Of a stretch of 6,764 nucleotides of DNA, positions 1-5,636 are shown one piece after another. Each line of letters opens with the position of its first letter. Positions within the stretch are counted from its first letter, which is position 1. Source of the DNA: Thermoplasmata archaeon (GTDB lineage Archaea; Thermoplasmatota; Thermoplasmata; Halarchaeoplasmatales; Halarchaeoplasmataceae). Below the pieces are notes generated by a model that saw nothing but the letters and a program-made list of their open reading frames with translations, did no database searches and had not been told where the DNA came from. The position numbers were made by a program, and so were the translations under genes. Location of the stretch: the NCBI GenBank assembly GCA_019594025.1, contig JAFDUB010000090.1:1-6764 (forward strand), in the 5' to 3' direction.

Positions 1-258
1 AGCAATTGAAGTTGCACCTACATGCAACTTCTTCCAAGTTTGAATTACTCGTTCTTCGATGTTGTCAGGATAATCCATACGAGGTTTCCTACCGCGTTTA
101 TTTATGGTCGGTATTTCGCCAGTATCGTTGAACTCCTTGATCAACTGTTGGATTCTACGTCGTGATACGTCGTATTTATCGGCTGCGTAACGAGTGGATA
201 AACCATGTTTCGTCACGTACGCTATTATTTTCCGGACATCTTCGTTAGATAATCCCAT
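1..258 (-). CDS. Transposase, N-terminal helix-turn-helix part (partial, runs off the left edge)
   Basis: The minus strand is open for exactly 86 codons from an ATG at 258 to the window edge. The product starts MGLSNEDVRKIIAYV and continues with a helix-turn-helix pattern (GLSTRYAADKYDVSRRRIQQLI, roughly residues 20-41) and a basic linker (NKRGRKPR, about residues 54-61). This is the layout of the DNA-binding N-terminus of IS481-like and related DDE transposases, where HTH domains precede the RNase H-fold catalytic core. The catalytic core would lie to the left of position 1 and cannot be seen, so neither the family nor intactness is certain. The start is chosen because it gives a family-typical short lead before the first helix. 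An HTH regulator is the alternative, but the basic Arg-Lys linker and the repeat-like terminus just upstream favour a transposase. Confidence 0.7.
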   Translation of the reverse strand, partial: MGLSNEDVRKIIAYVTKHGLSTRYAADKYDVSRRRIQQLIKEFNDTGEIPTINKRGRKPRMDYPDNIEERVIQTWKKLHVGATSIA

Positions 259-313
259 AAAATGAGTATCAAAAGGTGTACTTAAATCTTGACGAAATTT
301 TTGGAGAATAACA
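1..313 (-). mobile_element. Probable insertion sequence, one end only
   Basis: This is the transposase fragment plus the 55 bases ahead of its start. Read inward from 313, the minus strand begins TGTTATTCTCC and stays AT-rich, and IS481-type elements commonly begin with TG or TGT. The boundary at 313 is inferred only from that TGT/ACA end pattern. The partner inverted repeat and any target duplication lie outside the window, so the true end could be tens of bases away. Confidence 0.35.
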
Positions 314-431
314 TAAAAAATGGGAAAAAACAGAAAAATATAAGGAATAAAAGCAACATGAGAGCAATTCATGCTCAAATAAGGCTCGAAAATAGCTCTT
401 GCCCTTCAAACCCTGTTTTTAGAAGGGTTAA
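314..431. other. Non-coding AT-rich gap between the insertion sequence and the kinase remnant
   Basis: There is no gene here: every frame is broken by stops, and the longest ATG reading is a few codons. It contains a TATA-like stretch (AAAAATATAAGG, about 334-345), a small inverted repeat GAGCA-ATTCA-TGCTC (362-376), and a weak 6-bp stem CCCTTC (402-407) / GAAGGG (422-427) with a 14-base loop. None can be assigned a role. No earlier PAS-like residues can be read in any plus frame, so the missing N-terminus of the kinase downstream is not simply frameshifted into this stretch. Confidence 0.5.
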
Positions 432-536
432 TCGAAATCCTCTAAAGATATAACTTCGGAGAAAGAAAAAGAAGAAAAGTTACGACAGAGGGAACGTCAG
501 TATCGAACTCTAATAGACACCGCAAACAGCGGTATT

Positions 537-1490
537 GTGATCACCGATGAAGAAGATAAACTTGTTTTTTCGAACAGGGCATTCTCCGAGATGCTGGGTT
601 ACAGTGAAGAAGAGGTCTTAGGTTGGAGTGCTGAACAACTGGCCACAGAAGATGGTTTCGAAAGCATACGTGCGGCCACTGATCGCCGTGTTGAAGGAAT
701 CAGTGGTTCATACGAAACCGAGTTCGTTACTAAAGATGGCAAAAAGGTAAATGTAATTATATCCGCCTCCCCCATGATGGACGAAGAGAGCAACTACCTC
801 GGTTCCGTAGCTGTTGCAACCGATATAACCGAACAGAAAAAGATGGAGGAGATGGAAGAATTTTTACATTCGCTTTTAAGACATGATTTGAAAAACAAGT
901 CGCAGATCACCCTTGGATACTTAGAGCTGATGAAAGAGGAGTTGGGGGATGAAAAAGAAGTTAATTTCCTCGATAAATCCATAGAATCGTGTCAAAACAG
1001 CCTAGACCTGATACAGAAGGTAAAGAAATTGATGGAAACCGAAAAAACTACGGAAACCTACCCTGTTAACCTAAACGAACAATTTAACGCCGCTCTTGAA
1101 GAACATATCAAAATGGCGTATGAAAAGGGATTTGAGATCGAGGTTGGAGATATCAACGGTAATGTGATCGGAGGACCACTTCTGGAAGAGCTCTTTTCCA
1201 ATCTGATCGGAAACGCTATGATCCATTCAGATGGAAGTAAATTGAAGGTGACGTCTTATAAACGTGATGAAGGGATAATCGTGTCCATAGAAGACGATGG
1301 TAGGGGAATACCCGATGGTAAAAAAGATAAAATATTCAACAGAGGGTACAAGAGAACCGGGTCGAAAAGGTCCGGTTTGGGAACTTACATCGTAAAGCGT
1401 ATTGTTGACATATACGGAGGAAGGATAGAGGTTGATGATTCCGACTTAGGGGGAGCACGTTTCGAGGTATATCTCAAAAAAGCCGAATAG
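537..1490 (+). CDS. PAS-domain sensor histidine kinase, 5'-truncated (likely remnant)
   Basis: The product is a soluble signal-transducing kinase: a PAS sensor module, a phosphoacceptor helix and an ATP-binding HATPase domain. From GTG 537, PAS sequence runs to about residue 98 (ending VAVATDITEQ). The H-box is LLRHDLKNK with the phosphoacceptor His at residue 116, the N-box is LFSNLIGNAMIHS (about 219-231), the G1 box is DDGRGIPD (about 253-260), and the G2 box SGLGTYIV begins near 279, so the catalytic half looks intact. No membrane segment is visible. The start is doubtful: the frame is open from 432 and encodes DITSEKEKEEKLRQRERQ then YRTLIDTANSGI. That is the tail of a preceding PAS domain, a linker, and the true beginning of this PAS domain. 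No ATG, GTG or TTG occurs in frame between 432 and 537, and GTG 537 lies inside the first PAS strand with no ribosome binding site. I infer loss of a longer N-terminus, possibly linked to the nearby insertion sequence. No response regulator gene is adjacent. Confidence 0.75.
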   Translation: MITDEEDKLVFSNRAFSEMLGYSEEEVLGWSAEQLATEDGFESIRAATDRRVEGISGSYETEFVTKDGKKVNVIISASPMMDEESNYLGSVAVATDITEQKKMEEMEEFLHSLLRHDLKNKSQITLGYLELMKEELGDEKEVNFLDKSIESCQNSLDLIQKVKKLMETEKTTETYPVNLNEQFNAALEEHIKMAYEKGFEIEVGDINGNVIGGPLLEELFSNLIGNAMIHSDGSKLKVTSYKRDEGIIVSIEDDGRGIPDGKKDKIFNRGYKRTGSKRSGLGTYIVKRIVDIYGGRIEVDDSDLGGARFEVYLKKAE

Positions 1491-1502
1491 AAACGAAAAA
1501 AT

Positions 1503-1516
1503 GTTATAGTATATGT
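1503..1516 (+). promoter_or_regulatory. TATA-box promoter for the trm112-like gene
   Basis: The stretch GTTATAGTATATG lies 13 bases after the kinase stop codon. Its centre is about 25 bases before the ATG at 1533, the usual archaeal TATA-to-start-site distance. The transcript would begin at or within a few bases of the ATG, giving a leaderless mRNA, and this agrees with the lack of any Shine-Dalgarno-like sequence before that ATG. Confidence 0.5.
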
Positions 1517-1532
1517 TGTATTAATCTTACAT

Positions 1533-1709
1533 ATGAGACGGGAATTGATGAAAATACTTCGTTGTCCGGAATGTAAGGGTGAGCTTGAGCTTAAGGTGGA
1601 AGAGGAAAAAAAAGAGATAGAACAGGGAGAGTTGCTCTGCAAAAAGTGCAGTGTAGGGTACCCTATAGAAGAGGGAATACCGAACATGCTAAAACAGATT
1701 CAAAGGTAG
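1533..1709 (+). CDS. trm112: Trm112-like zinc protein (methyltransferase activator)
   Basis: This 58-residue protein begins MRRELMKILRCPEC and ends in PIEEGIPNML followed by a short basic tail. Two CxxC pairs (Cys11/Cys14 and Cys36/Cys39) form a zinc-ribbon-like site, with an acidic spacer between them. The pattern of RxLxxILxCPxC, a second CxxC, then YPIxxGIPNML is characteristic of the Trm112/UPF0434 family, and the length fits the short archaeal form. Family members act as small partner subunits that stabilise and activate several SAM-dependent methyltransferases working on tRNA, rRNA and release factor. The first ATG is preferred over the internal one at 1548 because the MRRELMKIL lead belongs to the family pattern and is correctly spaced for a leaderless start. 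The 3' end overlaps convergent tsr3 by 10 bases. Its methyltransferase partners are not in the window. Confidence 0.82.
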   Translation: MRRELMKILRCPECKGELELKVEEEKKEIEQGELLCKKCSVGYPIEEGIPNMLKQIQR

Positions 1710-2191
1710 TCCTGCTGTATTCTTACTACCTCTTTACTGTTCTCCGCCTCTACGTATCTATTAAGGGGTTCGGCGTTCAATTCTAAAAAATGTTCACCCC
1801 ATTTAAATAAAGATAATATCGATCGTGCTTGCTCTTTGTTACCAAGTATGTACAACCCGGCAGCAAGTGCTTCCACCGTTGTCAGCCTGAAGGGTTTTCC
1901 GTAGTTAACTGGATTGGCTGCTACCAAATAGGGTAGAGCACGGCCGTTTTGATGTTTTGGTATCCTGCTCTCGTCACTCCAGGTGCAGTCCACCGCTTTT
2001 AGACCTCCTTCTTCTACCACCGATCTATCTTCTCGAGATAATGCTTTTTCCGCCATAGGTGTGAGATAAATTCCATTAGAACCTAACTGCCACGAGTGCT
2101 GAAGCGGACTAGCGTGACCTTTATCCACCAGTTTTCGGGCGGTACACCTGTGCGGGTCGCATTCCTTGAACATGTATATGTACAGTTCCAT
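1700..2191 (-). CDS. tsr3: Tsr3-type rRNA aminocarboxypropyltransferase (DUF367)
   Basis: The 163-residue product matches the Tsr3/DUF367 family. It has an N-terminal CDPHRCTARKL motif (residues 11-21), an LPYLVAANPVNYGKP core (86-100), LTTVEALAAGLYI (103-115) and LFKWGEHFLELN (128-139). In eukaryotes Tsr3 transfers the 3-amino-3-carboxypropyl group of SAM to a modified uridine of small-subunit rRNA during late maturation, giving m1acp3-pseudouridine. Archaeal homologues are thought to do the same on 16S rRNA. The fold is SPOUT-like, and the AANPVNYG segment lies in the SAM-binding region. The length is normal for archaea. The first Met is chosen because the family usually has a short strand (here MELYIYMFKE) before the CDP motif. 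It is transcribed toward the trm112-like gene and overlaps its 3' end, placing two modification-related genes tail to tail. Confidence 0.85.
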   Translation of the reverse strand: MELYIYMFKECDPHRCTARKLVDKGHASPLQHSWQLGSNGIYLTPMAEKALSREDRSVVEEGGLKAVDCTWSDESRIPKHQNGRALPYLVAANPVNYGKPFRLTTVEALAAGLYILGNKEQARSILSLFKWGEHFLELNAEPLNRYVEAENSKEVVRIQQDYL

Positions 2192-2211
2192 CTTATATCA
2201 TATCTCTCAAT

Positions 2212-2227
2212 AAGGGATTTAACCCTT
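2212..2227. promoter_or_regulatory. Palindrome covering the likely tsr3 TATA element
   Basis: The sequence AAGGGATTTAACCCTT has 5-bp arms (AAGGG/CCCTT) around an AT core. On the minus strand the core reads TTAAAT, centred about 28 bases before the tsr3 ATG and preceded by a purine-rich stretch (GTGAAAAGGG) like a BRE. It may therefore be the tsr3 core promoter, with the dyad as a possible operator. A chance palindrome cannot be excluded. Confidence 0.35.
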
Positions 2228-2243
2228 TTCACTCTTCAATGGA

Positions 2244-2260
2244 AAAATATAATTATATAA
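2244..2260 (+). promoter_or_regulatory. TATA-box promoter for the RDD-tiaS unit
   Basis: The stretch AAAAATATAATTATATAA is the strongest TATA-like run in the divergent intergenic region. Counting about 25 bases from its right part puts the start site near 2280, leaving a 5' leader of roughly 65 bases before GTG 2347 or 79 before ATG 2359. The leader holds only very short reading frames closed by TGA codons. Confidence 0.45.
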
Positions 2261-2346
2261 GAGAGCAATGTACCGAACGTCCGATGATGAAGAATCCAAA
2301 GCTGATTCATGATGAGTGATGGGCAGTCTGATGGACACAAAAAAAA

Positions 2347-2973
2347 GTGGCTGATAAAATGGTTACAGGATTTGACTTAATTCATCACAACAAACCTCTG
2401 CAGAAACACTGGGTAAAGCGAGTATTAGCTTACTTGATAGACTTCTTCCTCTCTTCATTGCTGGTATACATACCGATTTATTTACTAGGTTTGGCCTTTT
2501 TTCCACATGTGGCACTGCATTTTCCTGCAATTGCCGGAGCTTTTCAGGTGTTTTATTCCGCTGTACTGGAGTACTACAGTAGACAAACATTCGGTAAGAA
2601 ACTGTTGAATCTCGAAGTAGAGGGACTTCGTGGGGGCATGGACCTTCACGAAGCGTTTGTGAGAAACCTCAGTAAAATACATGGCCTAATAGTGTTTTTA
2701 GATATGATAGTAGGTTTGGCTACCGAGGGCGACGCAAGGCAAAGGTATCTCGATAGGGTGGTAGATACCACCGTTAGAGGTACCTCCGAACCGCACCACT
2801 TCCGCGACTTTATCAAAGAACATGTTAGAAGAACTGAGGAAGAAGTAAGTGATGAAACGCACTTTATGGAAAGAGGTATCGCAGACGTCAGACAGTGTCG
2901 GGAATGTGGTGGGAATTTGGAAGCTATAGATTTCGGAAGATCAAGATGTAAAAAATGCGGAAGGATACAGTAG
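2347..2973 (+). CDS. RDD-family membrane protein with C-terminal zinc ribbon
   Basis: The RDD core runs from about residue 22 to 145. It starts RVLAYLID (Arg25, Asp32) and leads into a hydrophobic segment (about 28-52), then a second one (about 55-75). The conserved TFGKKLLNLEV motif (81-91), an amphipathic NLSKIHGLIVFLDMIVGL stretch (108-124) and a closing GDARQRYLDRVVDTTV (128-143) follow. RDD proteins are small multi-spanning membrane proteins of mostly unknown role, with transport or ion homeostasis suggested for some. After a charged soluble linker (150-180) there is a zinc ribbon with Cys184, Cys187, Cys201 and Cys204, presumably cytoplasmic. GTG 2347 is the longest start. ATG 2359 (Met5) is equally possible, and neither has a clear Shine-Dalgarno. 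Only one base separates its stop from tiaS, so the two are almost certainly co-transcribed, which does not by itself show a shared function. Confidence 0.75.
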   Translation: MADKMVTGFDLIHHNKPLQKHWVKRVLAYLIDFFLSSLLVYIPIYLLGLAFFPHVALHFPAIAGAFQVFYSAVLEYYSRQTFGKKLLNLEVEGLRGGMDLHEAFVRNLSKIHGLIVFLDMIVGLATEGDARQRYLDRVVDTTVRGTSEPHHFRDFIKEHVRRTEEEVSDETHFMERGIADVRQCRECGGNLEAIDFGRSRCKKCGRIQ

Positions 2974-2974
2974 A

Positions 2975-4258
2975 ATGTTCTTAGCTATCGACGATACAGA
3001 TTCACGTAAAGGTATGTGTACAACTTTTCTGATAACGGAGCTGCTAAGGGAGTTTGAAGGATTGAATCTGATGGATTATCCACGGTTGGTACGGCTCAAT
3101 CCAAACGTTCCTTGGAAGACAAGAGGAAACGGTGCGGTAGTGATTCGGTTAGGAGACGGTGTTGAGAAGAAGGATTTAGTGGGATTCGATGGGAAAGAAA
3201 TCTTCAGTTATACCGGCGAATCCGTCGATATGGACGATGCTTTGGAAAGAGCATTAAAGGTGGTGGAAAAATGGTCCGAGACTTCTGAAGACGGTACCAA
3301 CCCAGGGTTGATAGTTTCCAATGAAAAAGCCCCTTACAAGATGTATCAAGAAGCGGTTAAAGATGTGGTTGAATTAGTGGATACAATAGCAGCTTTAGAA
3401 AAACTAGACTGCAGATATACAGGTTTAGGTAACAGGCGTGGATTGATAGGTGCTTTAGCGGCTATGGCCTGGATACCAAATGATCATACATACGAATTGA
3501 TAACTTACAGAGAACAAAAAAGATGGGGGACTGTAAGGAAGTTGAATGGTATGATCCGTTTCGATAGAGAGACTGAACGTACCTTCGACAGCTATGATCA
3601 TGATGAAAAACAACAGGCTGTGGCACCTAGATCACCATGTCCCGTTCTCTACGGTGTTAGAGGAGATGATCACCGGGAGTTGATGGATGCGCTAGACATC
3701 ATCGAAGGTGAGCCCATCGATAGATGGTTACTATTTAAAACAAATCAGGCTACCGACGAGCATATACAATATAGTACGGCGGATGAAGTTAAGCCCTGGA
3801 CCTCGGTGCATATCAAAGGTACGGTTACCTCCCGCCCAAATACGATCACCGGTGGACACGTATTCTTCGATATCGATGATAAACTAACGGCGGCCGCATA
3901 CGAGCCTACAAAAGGATTTAGAGATCTGGTTAAAAAGTTGATACCCGGAGATAAGTTGGAACTATGGGGGGGTATCAGAGAAGAGCCGCTCACTCTCAAC
4001 ATAGAGAAGATGAAGGTGGTCGAGCTAAGCGAAAAAGAAGAAAAGGTAGCTAATCCACAGTGCCCCGACTGCAAAAAAAGGATGTCTTCCATAGGGAAGA
4101 ATGCAGGATTCAGATGCAGAAAATGCGGCACTCGGGCGGAAGAGGATGATATCGAAACTAAGTTGGTTGAAAGAGAGTTGGAAGAGGGTTACTACGAGGT
4201 CCCAGTCTGCGCACGAAGACACCTTTCTAAACCGTTAAAAAGAATTCACTCCGGATAG
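2975..4258 (+). CDS. tiaS: tRNA(Ile2) 2-agmatinylcytidine synthetase TiaS
   Basis: TiaS uses ATP and agmatine to convert C34 of the CAU-anticodon isoleucine tRNA to agmatidine, so that it reads AUA rather than AUG. It is essential and confined to archaea. The 427-residue protein is full length for the family. Visible parts are the N-terminal AIDDTDSRKGMCTTFL motif (residues 4-19, which includes the phosphate-handling Asp cluster and the Thr pair equivalent to the autophosphorylated Thr of characterised TiaS), KAPYKMYQEAV (118-128), TGLGNRRGLIGALAAMAW (149-166), RSPCPVLYGVRGDD (219-232), an OB-fold region (about 277-350, VHIKGTVTSRPNTITGGHVF) and a C-terminal zinc ribbon (Cys363, Cys366, Cys381, Cys384). 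The ATG lies one base after the RDD gene stop, with a weak GGAAGG about 10 bases upstream inside that gene, suggesting coupled translation. Its last 13 bases overlap convergent atpB. Confidence 0.95.
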   Translation: MFLAIDDTDSRKGMCTTFLITELLREFEGLNLMDYPRLVRLNPNVPWKTRGNGAVVIRLGDGVEKKDLVGFDGKEIFSYTGESVDMDDALERALKVVEKWSETSEDGTNPGLIVSNEKAPYKMYQEAVKDVVELVDTIAALEKLDCRYTGLGNRRGLIGALAAMAWIPNDHTYELITYREQKRWGTVRKLNGMIRFDRETERTFDSYDHDEKQQAVAPRSPCPVLYGVRGDDHRELMDALDIIEGEPIDRWLLFKTNQATDEHIQYSTADEVKPWTSVHIKGTVTSRPNTITGGHVFFDIDDKLTAAAYEPTKGFRDLVKKLIPGDKLELWGGIREEPLTLNIEKMKVVELSEKEEKVANPQCPDCKKRMSSIGKNAGFRCRKCGTRAEEDDIETKLVERELEEGYYEVPVCARRHLSKPLKRIHSG

Positions 4259-5634
4259 TACTTCTCTATGAACTCCTCGTCGATACGCTTCAACTTTCTC
4301 TTTGGTATGATCGTCAGCAGTTCCCAAGCAAGGTCGAGTGTTTCATCTATGGAACGGTCTTCGCCCTCACCCTGTGCGATGAACCTCTCTTCGAACTCAC
4401 CGGCGAATTCCAAATAAGTCCGATCCCTTTCACTTAATGCCTCTTCACCGACGACCGCAACTAGATCCCTTAACTCAAGACCTTCGGCATATGCGGCATA
4501 AAGCTGGTTGCTCACACCCATATGATCGTCCCTGGTCCTATCTGCACCGATACCCTGCTGCATCAACCTTGAAAGACTACCGCCTGGTGTTATCGGGGGA
4601 CGTATCCCCTTACGATGCAGTTCTCTCGAAAACACTATCTGACCTTCGGTAATGTAACCGGTAAGATCCGGTATGGGATGGGTGATATCGTCGTCGGGCA
4701 TACTCAAAATCGGAAGCATGGTTATAGAGCCGTCTCTACCACGGATCCTTCCCGCCCTCTCGTATATACTTGCAAGATCGGTGTACATGTATCCGGGATA
4801 ACCTCTTCTCCCCGGCACCTCCTCTCTAGCTGCCGCGATCTCACGGAGCGCTTCACAGTAGTTGGTTATGTCGGTGAGTATCACCAATACCTGCATGCCC
4901 TCTTCGAAGGCGAGGTACTCCGCGGCGGTAAGAGCCATCCGAGGGATGATCAATCTTTCGATAGCAGGATCGTTAGCCAGGTTCAAAAACAGTACCGCCC
5001 TTTCCAAAGCACCTGTTCTTTCGAAGTCGTTGATGAAGAAATTAGATTCTTCAGACGTGATCCCCATCGCACAGAACACCACTGCGAACTCCTCCTCTTC
5101 ACCGAGCACCTTGGCCTGCCTAGCGATCTGAGCGGCTACGCTGTTGTGAGGAAGACCACTGGCGCTGAACATCGGTAGTTTTTGACCCCTTACCAGGGTG
5201 AACATGGCATCGATGGTGGAAACACCGGTTTGAATGAATTCTCGTGGAAACTCCCTTGCGGACGGGTTTATAGGATCTCCGTTGATATCTATTCTATCCT
5301 CAGGGATGATATCCGGGCTTCCGTCTATAGGTTCGCCGACGCCGTTGAAAACACGTCCGAGCAACTCTCTAGAAACACCAAATTTCATCACCTCTCCGGT
5401 GAAACGTACGGAGGTATCCCTGGTATCCAGACCGCGGGTACCGGCGAACACCTGTATGACTGCTCGATTTGATTCTACCTCTAACACCTGACCCAGACGT
5501 TTTTCCCCGCTGGGTAAAGTGATCTCAGCGATCTCGTTGAAGGCAACGTTGGTAACATCCTCTACTACCATGAGAGGACCGGATACCTCGACCACATTCT
5601 TGTACTCGGTCCTCTTGGAAACATCTTCAACCAT
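4246..5634 (-). CDS. atpB: A-type ATP synthase subunit B
   Basis: This is the non-catalytic nucleotide-site subunit of the A1 sector, alternating with subunit A in the A3B3 hexamer on the cytoplasmic face. The 462 residues match the usual archaeal length. It has the beta-barrel N-terminus (VVEVSGPLMVVEDV, about 14-27), GRVFNGVGEPIDG (93-105), the degenerate P-loop region LPMFSASGLPHNSVAAQIAR (153-172), ILTDITNYCEALREI (252-266), the Arg-rich GRRGYPGYMYTDL (275-287) and a C-terminal helical domain ending FIEKYYPE. The start is ATG 5634. A TTG six bases earlier overlaps the atpA stop but sits only one base from the GAGGAGG ribosome binding site, too close to be used. One oddity: the ATP synthase alpha/beta signature, normally PPINVLPSLSRLM in archaeal B subunits, reads PPITPGGSLSRLM (346-358). 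No subunit D gene follows; the operon meets convergent tiaS here. Confidence 0.96.
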   Translation of the reverse strand: MVEDVSKRTEYKNVVEVSGPLMVVEDVTNVAFNEIAEITLPSGEKRLGQVLEVESNRAVIQVFAGTRGLDTRDTSVRFTGEVMKFGVSRELLGRVFNGVGEPIDGSPDIIPEDRIDINGDPINPSAREFPREFIQTGVSTIDAMFTLVRGQKLPMFSASGLPHNSVAAQIARQAKVLGEEEEFAVVFCAMGITSEESNFFINDFERTGALERAVLFLNLANDPAIERLIIPRMALTAAEYLAFEEGMQVLVILTDITNYCEALREIAAAREEVPGRRGYPGYMYTDLASIYERAGRIRGRDGSITMLPILSMPDDDITHPIPDLTGYITEGQIVFSRELHRKGIRPPITPGGSLSRLMQQGIGADRTRDDHMGVSNQLYAAYAEGLELRDLVAVVGEEALSERDRTYLEFAGEFEERFIAQGEGEDRSIDETLDLAWELLTIIPKRKLKRIDEEFIEKYYPE

Positions 5635-5636
5635 CT

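Noticed and set aside
362..376. GAGCA-ATTCA-TGCTC inverted repeat as an operator or attachment site
   Set aside because: The arms are only 5 bp, there is no second copy in the window, and no intact gene depends on it.
402..427. CCCTTC/GAAGGG hairpin as a terminator
   Set aside because: The stem is only 6 bp with a 14-base loop and no T-run follows. Archaeal termination does not rely on such hairpins, and no gene ends just before it.
1385..1687. Minus-strand 100-codon frame across the kinase end and the trm112-like gene
   Set aside because: It is Ser/Phe-rich low-complexity antisense of two recognisable plus-strand genes.
2284..2346. RDD protein extended upstream through TGA codons (selenocysteine or recoding)
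   Set aside because: In-frame TGA occurs at 2317 and 2329, the upstream residues do not resemble an RDD N-terminus, and TGA is the normal stop of tsr3, atpA and atpB in this window.
4437..5491. Plus-strand open frames of 71-187 codons inside atpB
   Set aside because: They are shadows of the strongly conserved minus-strand atpB, with no recognisable domain and no ribosome binding or promoter signal.
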